A stretch of DNA of 64,000 nt from Parafrigoribacterium_A soli (GTDB taxonomy: Bacteria; Actinomycetota; Actinomycetes; Actinomycetales; Microbacteriaceae): contig NZ_JBELNZ010000004.1 in the NCBI RefSeq assembly GCF_040227235.1, forward strand, positions 248,001 to 312,000. The letters run 5' to 3'. This document shows, in pieces, positions 17,562-25,513 of this stretch. The notes under the pieces were generated by a model. It made no database searches, had not been told where the DNA came from, and saw only the letters and a list, made by a program, of their open reading frames with translations. The position numbers were made by a program, and so were the translations under genes. Positions within the stretch are counted from its first letter, which is position 1. Each line of letters begins with the position of its first letter.

Positions 17562-19867
17562 CCTCCTCCCGCATTCCGCGCTTCTATCAGCTCGGCGTCG
17601 AAGAGCGACTGCGCGTGCTGTACGAACGCGGTGTGCTCAGCGACACCGATTACCGCGCGCTGGCCACGGGCACCTACATCCTCGACCCTGGCACCGCGGA
17701 TCGGCTCACCGAGAACGTCATCGGCGTCTTCTCGATGCCACTGGGCCTCGGCCTCAACTTCCAGGTCAACGAGAAGGACTACCTCGTACCGATGGTGGTC
17801 GAGGAGCCCTCGATCATCGCCGCCGTCAGCTCCGCTGCGAGGCTCGTGCGACGCTCCGGCGGCTTCGAGTCCACGGCGGACGAGCCCATGCTCATCGGAC
17901 AGATCCAGGTGGTCGACCTCGAGGACGCCGAGGCCGCGAGAGCGGCGCTACTGGCCCGCAAACAGGACATTCTCGAACTCGCGGATGCCCAGCATCCGAA
18001 TATGGTCACTCGAGGCGGCGGGGCCAAAGACGTCGAAGTCTTCCTGCGCGGCGCGACCGCGGCCAACGGCGAGCTGCTCGTGGTGCACCTCATCGTCGAC
18101 AGTCGCGACGCCATGGGTGCCAACCTCGTGAACACGATGTGCGAGGCCGTTGCGCCACTCGTGGAGGAGATCACCGGCGGTCGCGTGTTCCTGCGCATCC
18201 TCTCCAACCTCACCGACCGCGCGATGGTGCGCTCGCGCTGCGTCATCCCCGTGGACCGGCTCGCCTCCGGCGAGTTCTCGGGCGAGCAGGTGCGCGACGG
18301 CATCGTGCTCGCCGCCGAGTTCGCCGCCATGGACCCGTACCGCGCGACCACGCACAACAAGGGCATCATGAACGGCATTGACGCCGTCGCGATCGCCACC
18401 GGCAACGACTGGCGCGCGATCGAGGCCGCAGCACATGCCTTCGCGGCCCAGTCCGGCACCTACTCGCCCCTCACCCGCTGGTTCGCGGATGCCGAGGGCA
18501 ACCTGGTCGGCGAGATCGAGCTTCCCCTCAAGGTCGGCATAGTCGGCGGCCAGGTGGAATCCAACCCCGCAGTGCACATCAGCTACTCGATCCTCGAGGT
18601 GTCCACGGCGGCCGAGCTCGCGAGAGTGATGGCGGCCGTCGGTCTCGCACAGAACTTCGGGGCGCTCAAGGCGCTCTCGACCGAGGGCATCCAGCCGGGA
18701 CACATGCGGCTGCACGCCCGCAGCGTCGCGGTCGCCGCCGGTGCGAGCGGCGCACACTTCGACGAGGTCGTGAACCGGCTCGTCGCCAGCGGCGAAGTCA
18801 AGGTGTGGAAGGCCAAGCGCATCCTCGACGTGCTCGAGGGGCGCATCGCCGACACCGGTTCCATCCACGCGATCCGCACCGCAGCGATTCCCGTTCAGCC
18901 CGCCGCGGCGATCCAGGAACCGGTGCGAACCGACACGGGCGCGAGCCTCGGCTACGGCAAGATCATCCTGCTCGGCGAGCACTCCGTCGTGTACGGCAGG
19001 CACGCCATCGCGGCACCCATCGGGCTCACGATCCAGGCCGAGGTCACCAAGCGTTCCGCTGGCCTCGATCTCGTCATCGCCCGCTGGGACACGGATGCCG
19101 CCTACGACCCGATCGGCGCCGAACTCGCCGTGCAGGTGGCGGCGCTCATCGCCGAACGACTCGGGCTTCGGGGCGCGGGCATGCGCGTGGACGTGTTCCC
19201 GCACCTGCCTCGAGCGAGCGGGCTCGGCGCCTCGGCCGCGCTGGCCGTCGCGATCATCCGCGCGATGGCCGCCGGGTTCGACGTTCACCTCAGCGACGAG
19301 GAGGTGTCGAACCTCGCCTTCGAGTGCGAACAGATCGTGCACGGCACGCCGTCCGGCATCGACAACACCGTCGCCACCTTCGGTCGCCCGATCCTGTACC
19401 GCAGGGCGGATGCCGACGGTGGTACCGCCTCCGACATCCGGGACATCGTGACCCCGCGCCCGATTCCCGTGGTGATCGGGCTCACCGGCGTGCGATCGCT
19501 CACCTCGCACACCGTGGGGCTCGTGCGGGCGGCGCGGGAGAAGCATCCGGCCAGGTACGAGGCGATCTTCTCGCAGATCGACGAACTCGCCCTCGCGGGC
19601 GCGGACGCGCTTCGTCGTGGTGATGCCGCCGAACTCGGCGAGCTCATGAACATGAACCACGGGCTGCTCGGAGCGCTTCAGGTATCGAGCCCGGAGCTCG
19701 AGGCGCTCGTCGGCGTCGCCCGGAGGGCCGGCGCGCTCGGCGCGAAGCTCACCGGTGGTGGCGGGGGCGGCGCGATGATCGCGATCGCCGAGCCGGGTGC
19801 GGCCGAGTCAGTGGGCTCCGCGATGCGGCAGGCAGGATTCGTGACGTACCTCACCGAGATCCGCTGA
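17558..19867 (+). CDS. Fused class II HMG-CoA reductase - mevalonate kinase
   Basis: One uninterrupted ORF of 769 aa encodes two successive enzymes. Residues 1-430 are a class II HMG-CoA reductase: ENVIGVFSMPLGLGLNFQVN at 52-71 and DAMGANLVNTMCE at 184-196. Catalytic residues align almost number for number with the Pseudomonas mevalonii enzyme: Glu83 (VEEPSIIAA), Lys268 (HNKG), Asp284 (TGND) and His382 (GHMRLHAR). Residues 431-463 form a Pro/Ala/Gln-rich linker. Residues 464-769 are a mevalonate kinase: GYGKIILLGEHSVVYGRHAI, PRASGLGASAALAVAI (551-566), the likely catalytic Asp602 in SGIDNT, and LTGGGGGGAM. The ATG at 17558 overlaps the kinase stop upstream. Together with its neighbours it covers HMG-CoA to isopentenyl diphosphate. 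Confidence 0.95.
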   Translation: MTSSRIPRFYQLGVEERLRVLYERGVLSDTDYRALATGTYILDPGTADRLTENVIGVFSMPLGLGLNFQVNEKDYLVPMVVEEPSIIAAVSSAARLVRRSGGFESTADEPMLIGQIQVVDLEDAEAARAALLARKQDILELADAQHPNMVTRGGGAKDVEVFLRGATAANGELLVVHLIVDSRDAMGANLVNTMCEAVAPLVEEITGGRVFLRILSNLTDRAMVRSRCVIPVDRLASGEFSGEQVRDGIVLAAEFAAMDPYRATTHNKGIMNGIDAVAIATGNDWRAIEAAAHAFAAQSGTYSPLTRWFADAEGNLVGEIELPLKVGIVGGQVESNPAVHISYSILEVSTAAELARVMAAVGLAQNFGALKALSTEGIQPGHMRLHARSVAVAAGASGAHFDEVVNRLVASGEVKVWKAKRILDVLEGRIADTGSIHAIRTAAIPVQPAAAIQEPVRTDTGASLGYGKIILLGEHSVVYGRHAIAAPIGLTIQAEVTKRSAGLDLVIARWDTDAAYDPIGAELAVQVAALIAERLGLRGAGMRVDVFPHLPRASGLGASAALAVAIIRAMAAGFDVHLSDEEVSNLAFECEQIVHGTPSGIDNTVATFGRPILYRRADADGGTASDIRDIVTPRPIPVVIGLTGVRSLTSHTVGLVRAAREKHPARYEAIFSQIDELALAGADALRRGDAAELGELMNMNHGLLGALQVSSPELEALVGVARRAGALGAKLTGGGGGGAMIAIAEPGAAESVGSAMRQAGFVTYLTEIR

Positions 19868-19880
19868 GGCCGTTGGTCGC

Positions 19881-19905
19881 GTCCCTTCGACAGGCTCTGG
19901 GAACG
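19881..19905. repeat. Dispersed CCCTTCGACnnGCTC-type repeat
   Basis: The sequence GTCCCTTCGACAGGCTCTGG followed by GAACG is another copy of the repeat at 130 and 13851. It lies directly after the mevalonate operon. Confidence 0.6.
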
Positions 19906-19944
19906 AGACGGCGACCGCCCGTGGGGAGCGATAGGCTGCTAACC

Positions 19945-20049
19945 ATGGTCATCAACGGCAGCAGGATCCTCTTGGTCGTGTGCGCGCTGGGCGCGATTGC
20001 CCTCGCCGTACTCTTCGTGTTCAAGGTCTTCTTCCACGCCGGCTTCTAG
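19945..20049 (+). CDS. Small single-pass membrane protein, 34 aa
   Basis: The reading frame starts at an ATG and encodes MVINGSRILLVVCALGAIAL followed by AVLFVFKVFFHAGF. Almost the whole protein is one hydrophobic helix with a short basic N-terminus. There is no strong ribosome site (GCTAACC precedes the ATG). It sits between the mevalonate operon and an HTH gene. The function is unknown; a chance ORF cannot be excluded, but composition strongly favours a membrane micropeptide. Confidence 0.5.
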   Translation: MVINGSRILLVVCALGAIALAVLFVFKVFFHAGF

Positions 20050-20055
20050 AGCGAC

Positions 20056-20100
20056 GTCAACCCAGGTTGACACCCCTCCGTCTGTCAACTACGGTTGACA
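20056..20100. promoter_or_regulatory. Two palindromic operator-like sites before the small HTH gene
   Basis: Site 1 is GTCAACCCAGGTTGAC (20056-20071). Site 2 is TGTCAACTACGGTTGACA (20083-20100), ending 2 bp before the start codon at 20103. Centres are about 28 bp apart. A very similar pair lies before the second small HTH gene at 38722, which suggests that each regulator or a shared one binds GTCAACC-N-GGTTGAC. Confidence 0.7.
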
Positions 20101-20102
20101 TC

Positions 20103-20315
20103 ATGTCCGATGCGCTCCACACTCTGAGCGCGGAGGCGGGCGACGAGAACCCGCTGAAGGCTCTGCACGCCGTCAGCGAAATGCGCACGGAACTCGATCG
20201 TCACGAGGCTACGCTCGTGCGCAGGGCCCGCAACCTCGGCATGGGCTGGCAGATGATCGCCACCGCGCTCGGGGTCTCTCGCCAGGCCGTCCACAAAAGG
20301 TACGGTCGCCGCTGA
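20103..20315 (+). CDS. Small helix-turn-helix regulator, 70 aa
   Basis: The N-terminal half is a helical segment with NPLKALHAVSEMRTELDRHE, probably for dimerisation. The C-terminal half is an HTH of Fis/sigma-region-4 style: GWQMIATALGVSRQAVHKRY. The protein resembles the one at 38722 in size, layout and recognition helix (GVSRQA). It is probably autoregulated through the two palindromes in front of it. It lies 21 nt before the ABC transporter gene and may control it. Confidence 0.8.
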   Translation: MSDALHTLSAEAGDENPLKALHAVSEMRTELDRHEATLVRRARNLGMGWQMIATALGVSRQAVHKRYGRR

Positions 20316-20336
20316 GCGGCGACCAGAAAAGAACTC

Positions 20337-22259
20337 ATGAGCACCACCACCCCGTCCAGGTCCCGCTCGCCCTTCGGCCGCAGGAAGGATGACGGCCCTC
20401 GCGCGACCTTCGGCCAGCTGCTGCCCTACATCCTCGAGCACAAGAAGGTGCTCGCCGTGGTCGTGGTCCTCAGCGTTCTCGGCGCCATCGCGTCGCTCGC
20501 CCAACCACTGCTCGTCAGCCAGGTCATCGCGGTGGTGCAGAAGGGCGACTCGCTGAGCGGGCTGGTCTGGCTGCTCGTGGGGCTCGTGGTGGCATCCGGA
20601 CTCATCAGCGGCTACCAGCACTATCTGTTGCAGCGCACGGGCGAGGGCGTGGTGCTCTCGAGCCGCCGACGCCTCGTCTCCCGGATGCTGAACCTGCCGA
20701 TCAGCGAGTTCGACCAGCGGCGCACGGGCGACCTCGTTTCGCGAGTGGGTTCAGACACGACGCTGCTGCGCGCCGTGCTCACCCAGGGACTCGTCGAGGC
20801 GATCGGCGGTTCGCTCACCTTCATCGGCGCACTCATCGCCATGGCGATCATCGACCCCGTGCTGTTGCTGCTCACGGTGCTCGTCATCGCTGTGTCGGTG
20901 TTCACCGTCGTGACGCTGAGCGGGCGCATCCGGGTCGTCAGCCGCAAGGCGCAGGAGCGCGTGGGCGACCTCGCAGCGTCCGTCGAGCGGGCGGTCAGCG
21001 CCGTGCGCACGGTCCGTGCGGCGGGCGCCACCGAGCGTGAGGTTGAGGCTGTGCAGCAGGATGCCGTGGCCGCCTGGAAGATGGGCATCAGCGTCGCGAA
21101 GATTTCCGCCCTCGTCGTGCCGATCGCCGGAATCGCGATGCAGGTCTCGTTCCTCGTGGTGCTCGGCGTCGGTGGATTCCGCGTGGCGAGCGGCGCGATC
21201 AGCGTGGCCAACCTCGTGGCGTTCATCCTGTTCCTGTTCCTCATGATCCTGCCGCTCGGGCAGGCGTTCGGCGCGATCACCTCGGTGAACGCGGCGCTCG
21301 GGGCGCTCGGCCGCATCCAGGAAATCATCGAGCTGCCGAGCGAGGCGGAGGGCGACCCGGCCGCCGCCGCGAAGGCGGTGCCACCGGTCGCCTCGAGCGG
21401 CGCGATCAGCTTCGACGACGTGCACTTCCGGTATCCGGATGGGGCGGTGCCGCCGGCCGCTGTCGCTGAGCTCACGGTCGCTGAGCTTGTCGAAGCGCGT
21501 CCCACGGTCGCTGAGCCCACGGTCGCTGAGCTTGTCGAAGCGCCCTTCGACGAGCTCAGTGAACGTCCCACCGCCGACCGCACCGTGCTCCACGGCGTGA
21601 GCTTCCGTGCCGAACGCGGCCAGCGCACCGCGCTCGTCGGACCGTCGGGAGCGGGCAAGAGCACGATCCTGGCGCTCATCGAGCGGTTCTACGATCCGAC
21701 CGCCGGCGTCGTGCGGGTCGACGGGGTCGACATCCGGTCTATGGATCGCGCGCAGCTGCGATCGCAGATCGGCTACGTGGAGCAGGACGCACCCGTGCTG
21801 GCCGGCAGCATCCGCCAGAACCTGCTGCTCGCCTCACCGAACGCGAGCGACGAGGACTGCATCCGGGTGCTGCACGACGTGAACCTCACCGAGGTGCTCG
21901 AGCGCAACGAGAAGGGTCTGGATGCCGCGGTCGGTGAAGACGGCGTGATGCTCTCGGGCGGCGAACGCCAACGCCTCGCGATCGCGAGAGCCCTGCTCGC
22001 GGCCCCGCCCATCCTGCTGCTCGACGAGTCGACCTCCTCGCTCGACGGACTCAACGAACAGCTGCTGCGCGAGGCGATCGACGCGGTGGCCGAGAACCGC
22101 ACCCTCATCGTGATCGCCCACCGCCTCTCGACCGTGGTCGACTCCGACCAGATCGTGGTGCTCGATCACGGACGCGTCGTCGGCACCGGCACCCACTCCG
22201 AACTCGTCAAGTCCACGCCGCTCTACGCCGAACTCGCGAAGCACCAGCTTCTGGTCTGA
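20337..22259 (+). CDS. ABC transporter, fused permease and ATP-binding protein
   Basis: This 640-aa half-transporter of the exporter type probably works as a homodimer. The N-terminal six-helix domain (residues about 30-320) contains EFDQRRTGDLVSRVGSDTT. The ATPase domain has Walker A GPSGAGKST near 435, signature LSGGERQRLAIARALL, Walker B ILLLDESTSSLD and the switch His in IVIAHRLST. Between the A-loop (FRYPD, about 364-369) and TVLHGVSF lies an unusual 44-residue insertion made of repeats such as TVAELVEA, described separately. The substrate is unknown; multidrug-type exporters are the nearest class. Confidence 0.9.
   Translation: MSTTTPSRSRSPFGRRKDDGPRATFGQLLPYILEHKKVLAVVVVLSVLGAIASLAQPLLVSQVIAVVQKGDSLSGLVWLLVGLVVASGLISGYQHYLLQRTGEGVVLSSRRRLVSRMLNLPISEFDQRRTGDLVSRVGSDTTLLRAVLTQGLVEAIGGSLTFIGALIAMAIIDPVLLLLTVLVIAVSVFTVVTLSGRIRVVSRKAQERVGDLAASVERAVSAVRTVRAAGATEREVEAVQQDAVAAWKMGISVAKISALVVPIAGIAMQVSFLVVLGVGGFRVASGAISVANLVAFILFLFLMILPLGQAFGAITSVNAALGALGRIQEIIELPSEAEGDPAAAAKAVPPVASSGAISFDDVHFRYPDGAVPPAAVAELTVAELVEARPTVAEPTVAELVEAPFDELSERPTADRTVLHGVSFRAERGQRTALVGPSGAGKSTILALIERFYDPTAGVVRVDGVDIRSMDRAQLRSQIGYVEQDAPVLAGSIRQNLLLASPNASDEDCIRVLHDVNLTEVLERNEKGLDAAVGEDGVMLSGGERQRLAIARALLAAPPILLLDESTSSLDGLNEQLLREAIDAVAENRTLIVIAHRLSTVVDSDQIVVLDHGRVVGTGTHSELVKSTPLYAELAKHQLLV
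21443..21578 (+). repeat. Dispersed-repeat insertion in frame inside the ABC transporter ATPase domain
   Basis: GGTCGCTGAGCTTGTCGAAG occurs exactly twice (21476-21495 and 21521-21540) with a partial copy before each. An inverted copy (CTTCGACGAGCTCAGTGAAC) follows at 21545-21564. This is the same family as the intergenic repeats at 130, 13851, 19881, 27294 and 53538. It encodes TVAELVEARPTVAEPTVAEL followed by VEAPFDELSERPT and keeps the frame open. Confidence 0.9.
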
Positions 22260-22297
22260 CCCCTCCCCGCTCACGAGCACGAGCAGCGCGAGACAGG

Positions 22298-23083
22298 CTA
22301 GGCGAGGGCCCACATGGCGACGGCCGCGGTCGCCGCGACGTTGAGCGAGTCGATGCCGTGCGCCATCGGGATGCGCACCACGGTGTCGGCGGCGGCGAGC
22401 GCCTCGGGAGTGAGTCCCTCGCCCTCTGCGCCCAGCACGAGCGCGACCCTGGGCGGCGCGGTCGCCGCGAACTCTCGCAGGCCGACCGCGGCATCCGTGA
22501 GCGCCAGGGCCGCGATGTGAAAACCGGATGTCGTCAGCAGGTCCCGGGTCGACGGCCAGTCCCCCACGCGCGTCCACGGCACCTGCAGGACGGTGCCCAT
22601 GCTCACTCGAATGGCGCGGCGGTAGAACGGGTCTGAGCAGCGCGGCGTCACGAGCACGGCATCCGCACCGATGGCCGCGACCGAGCGGAAGATCGCGCCG
22701 ACGTTGGTGGGATCGGCGACGTTCTCGAGGATGACGACGCGTCGCGCAGACGCCAACAACGACTCGGGACTCGGCAGCGCCGGACGATCCATCGACGCGA
22801 TCAGGCCGCGATGCAGGATGTAGCCGGTCAGCTCAGCCAGCAACTCGCCCGGCCCGGAGAACACCGGCACGTCCGGGCCGACGAGGGCGACAGCCTCATC
22901 GACGGTGCCGCCCAGCGCGAGCACCGAACGCGGCGTGTGCCCCGCGTGCAACGCCCGTTCCAGCACGAGCGCGGACTCGGCGATGTAGATGCCGCCACCG
23001 GTCTTCTTGAGCGCTACATCGGTGCGGTGAGCGAAGTCGACCAGGCGCGGGTCGTCCAGGGTGTCGATCTCGATCACGGGCAT
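22298..23083 (-). CDS. TrmH/SpoU-family RNA 2'-O-methyltransferase
   Basis: This 261-aa SPOUT methyltransferase methylates ribose in tRNA or 23S rRNA using S-adenosylmethionine. The three SpoU motifs are visible: NVGAIFRSVAAIGADAV, ALVLGAEGEGLTPEAL and IPMAHGIDSLNVAATAAV, which form the knot. The N-terminal 90 residues are an RNA-binding substrate domain. The ATG at 23083 has AGAGAGG six nucleotides upstream; a GTG at 23089 is the alternative. The exact RNA target cannot be told from sequence. Confidence 0.88.
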   Translation of the reverse strand: MPVIEIDTLDDPRLVDFAHRTDVALKKTGGGIYIAESALVLERALHAGHTPRSVLALGGTVDEAVALVGPDVPVFSGPGELLAELTGYILHRGLIASMDRPALPSPESLLASARRVVILENVADPTNVGAIFRSVAAIGADAVLVTPRCSDPFYRRAIRVSMGTVLQVPWTRVGDWPSTRDLLTTSGFHIAALALTDAAVGLREFAATAPPRVALVLGAEGEGLTPEALAAADTVVRIPMAHGIDSLNVAATAAVAMWALA

Positions 23084-23141
23084 CCGCACCTCTCTTCGTC
23101 GCGGAATCGGGCAGACCCCACGCTATCCGAGTCCCGCCCGC

Positions 23142-23233
23142 GCATAACTCAGGCAGAACGCCCGCACGCCGTCGACGATCGCCGTGAACACGGCGTCAGG
23201 AAGCGGATGCGCAGCATCCTGCCTGAGTTATGC
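23142..23233. repeat. 92-bp palindromic repeat with perfect 14-bp inverted ends (copy 3)
   Basis: GCATAACTCAGGCA at 23142-23155 and TGCCTGAGTTATGC at 23220-23233 are exact inverse complements, 64 bp apart. This is the best-preserved copy of the element also seen at 8493, 9659 and 59793. It lies between two co-directional genes. Confidence 0.9.
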
Positions 23234-23273
23234 CGGGGCGAGGAACGGAACAGCCGCGAACCGGAGGAACGGG

Positions 23274-24074
23274 CTACGGTCGCCCGCGACGGATGGAGTA
23301 GCGCCGGTTCTCCAGCGCGGGGTCCCGCTCTCGCGCCGCACCCACGTCAGCGCGATCAAGATCGAAGGTGCGCACGCCGACCTCCAGGCCCAACTCCCCG
23401 CGGATGCCGCCAGCGGGGTCCACGAGCAGGCTGCGTCCGATCGACACGGGTGGCACCTGCGAGACGGCACCGACGAAGCAGGAGTTCTCGATCGCTCGAG
23501 CCTGCGCGAGCACGCGCCAGTGCTCCGCCTTACCCTCACCCGGAACCCACGACGAACAGGCCAGCATCACCTCCGCTCCCGCGTCCGCCAGTTCACGGGC
23601 CAGTTCGGGGAAGCGCAGGTCGTAGCAGGTCATCAGCCCGACGGTCGTCGAACCGACGACGAACGTTATCGGCTCGAGCGATGGCGATGGTGTGATCGAC
23701 TCCGACTCACGAAAGCCGTAGGAATCGAAGAGGTGGATCTTGCGGTAGCGGCCGAGCAGCGACCCCGAGGAATCCAGGGCAACCAGCGTGTTGAACGGTC
23801 GACGGCCGTCGGGATTCGCCTCGACCACCCCGGCCACGATCGCGACACCGAACGAGGAGGCGAGATCAGCCAACGCCGTGACGAATGGGCCGTCGAGCGG
23901 CTCGGACGCCGGTCCGAAGCTCGCATCCACGACCTTCTTCTCGTACATCGAGTACTCGGGAAAGGCCACGAGCTCGGCGCCATCGTGCGCCGCGCGGCGC
24001 GCCAGTCGCTCGATCGTTGCGAGATTCCGGGCCTTGTCGGTGCCAGAGTCCAGTTGCGCGAGGCCGAGTCTCAT
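23274..24074 (-). CDS. Carbon-nitrogen hydrolase (nitrilase superfamily)
   Basis: This 266-aa amidase-like enzyme carries the Glu-Lys-Cys triad: Glu in LVAFPEYSMYE, Lys in GRYRKIHLFDSYGF and Cys in LMTCYDLRFPELAREL. The shape fits Nit1/Nit2-like omega-amidases or related amide hydrolases. It is the third gene of a minus-strand group with an amino acid permease and a second nitrilase. The 71 bp between it and the permease contain no clear terminator, so co-transcription is likely. Confidence 0.88.
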   Translation of the reverse strand: MRLGLAQLDSGTDKARNLATIERLARRAAHDGAELVAFPEYSMYEKKVVDASFGPASEPLDGPFVTALADLASSFGVAIVAGVVEANPDGRRPFNTLVALDSSGSLLGRYRKIHLFDSYGFRESESITPSPSLEPITFVVGSTTVGLMTCYDLRFPELARELADAGAEVMLACSSWVPGEGKAEHWRVLAQARAIENSCFVGAVSQVPPVSIGRSLLVDPAGGIRGELGLEVGVRTFDLDRADVGAARERDPALENRRYSIRRGRP

Positions 24075-24145
24075 GCGCGCTCAGCCGCCCTTCGAACGTC
24101 TCGATGGCCACGGATGCCGCCATCCGTGGCCATCATAGGCCCGCC

Positions 24146-25513
24146 CTAGCGCACCAGCGACTTCGTGATCTCTTCGTCATCCGCCTCGACGTAGTCGATC
24201 TCCGGCGGCTGCCGCCGGAAGCCCCGGGTGACGATGCCGAGCACGACCACGCCCACCGCGAGCCAGATGAGGCCGAGGGTGAGCGCGTGCACGTCGAGCT
24301 GCGTCATCAGGTAGAGAGTGACGATTCCGCCGATGATCGGCATGACCAGATAGAGCACCACGTTGTGGTGCCGCCCCTCGCGACGCTGGCGGAAGTAGTA
24401 GAAGATCACCGACACGTTCACCATCGTGAAGGCCACGAAGGCCCCGAAGTTGATGAACGATGTCGAGGTCGCCACGTCGAGGAACATCGCGATCAGCCCG
24501 ACAACGCCGATGATCACGATGCTGATGACGGGCGAACGGAACCGCTTGCTGATCTCGCCGAAGATCCTGCGCGGCAGCACTCCGTCGCGGCCCATAGCAA
24601 ACAGGAGCCGAGATGCGGATGCCTGCGCCGCGAGCCCCGAGGAGAACTGTGCGATCACAAGACCCGCGAGGAAGATCGCGCCGAACACGTTGCCGCCGAT
24701 GTGCAGCGCGATGTCGAGCGCGGCCGAGTTCACATCCTTGAACTCGCCACCCGGGTGCACGAGCTGCGTCGTGTACGACACGAGGATGAAGATCGCCCCA
24801 CCGATGATGGCGATCATGAGGATGGCGCGCGGCATCGTCTTTCGCGGGTTCACGGTCTCCTCGGTGAACGTGGTCACCGCGTCGAAGCCGAGGAACGAGT
24901 ACGCGGCGATGGCGGCACCGGCCGAGATGCCCGCGAAGCTCGCGCCGGGCCCGGTGAAGGGCGACGCATTGAACAGTCCGCCCGCACCGTCGTTGGACAC
25001 GACCGAGCCGATGGACAGCGCGACGAACAGCGCGATCACGAGCACCTGGAAGGCCATGAGGAGGTAGTTCGCCCGGTCGGCAACCTTGATGCCGAGGATG
25101 TTGAGCACCGTCGTGATCGCAATGAAGCCGACGATCCACACCCAGTTCGGCACCGCGGGGAACTGCGCGTTGAGGTAGGCCGCCCCGATCAGCCAGATCA
25201 CCATGGGCAGGAACAGGTAGTCGAGCAGCACCGCCCAGCCCACCAGGAACCCGATGCGCGAGTCGACCGTACGCCGCACGTAGGTGTAGGCGGAGCCGGC
25301 GACCGGGTAGGCCGCGGCCATCCGCCCGTAGCTCGACGCGGTGAAGATCATCGCGACGAGCGCGATCAGATAGGCGGATGCGCTCGCGCCGGCGGTCGCC
25401 TGGGCCACGACGCCGAAGATGCCGAGCACGATGAGCGGGGTGAGGTAGGCGAGCCCGAAGAGCACGAGCGACCGGAGGCCGAGCGTGCGAACGAGCGTGG
25501 GGGAATCGGTCAT
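24146..25513 (-). CDS. APC-family amino acid permease
   Basis: This 455-aa integral membrane transporter has about twelve helices. The N-terminal LGLRSLVLFGLAYLTPLIVL and the following GSAYTYVRR segment are typical of the amino acid-polyamine-organocation family. The ATG at 25513 overlaps the stop of the upstream nitrilase gene (ATGA), so the two are translationally coupled. Coupling to two C-N hydrolases suggests uptake of an amide, nitrile or amine compound that the hydrolases then cleave. The substrate is not known. Confidence 0.88.
   Translation of the reverse strand: MTDSPTLVRTLGLRSLVLFGLAYLTPLIVLGIFGVVAQATAGASASAYLIALVAMIFTASSYGRMAAAYPVAGSAYTYVRRTVDSRIGFLVGWAVLLDYLFLPMVIWLIGAAYLNAQFPAVPNWVWIVGFIAITTVLNILGIKVADRANYLLMAFQVLVIALFVALSIGSVVSNDGAGGLFNASPFTGPGASFAGISAGAAIAAYSFLGFDAVTTFTEETVNPRKTMPRAILMIAIIGGAIFILVSYTTQLVHPGGEFKDVNSAALDIALHIGGNVFGAIFLAGLVIAQFSSGLAAQASASRLLFAMGRDGVLPRRIFGEISKRFRSPVISIVIIGVVGLIAMFLDVATSTSFINFGAFVAFTMVNVSVIFYYFRQRREGRHHNVVLYLVMPIIGGIVTLYLMTQLDVHALTLGLIWLAVGVVVLGIVTRGFRRQPPEIDYVEADDEEITKSLVR

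Noticed and set aside
17948..19660. Long open frame on the minus strand (570 codons) opposite the HMG-CoA reductase-kinase gene
   Set aside because: It lies fully antisense to a gene with clear catalytic motifs. Its composition (Val, Gly, Arg, Asp, His) is that of a GC-driven shadow frame, with no recognisable domain.
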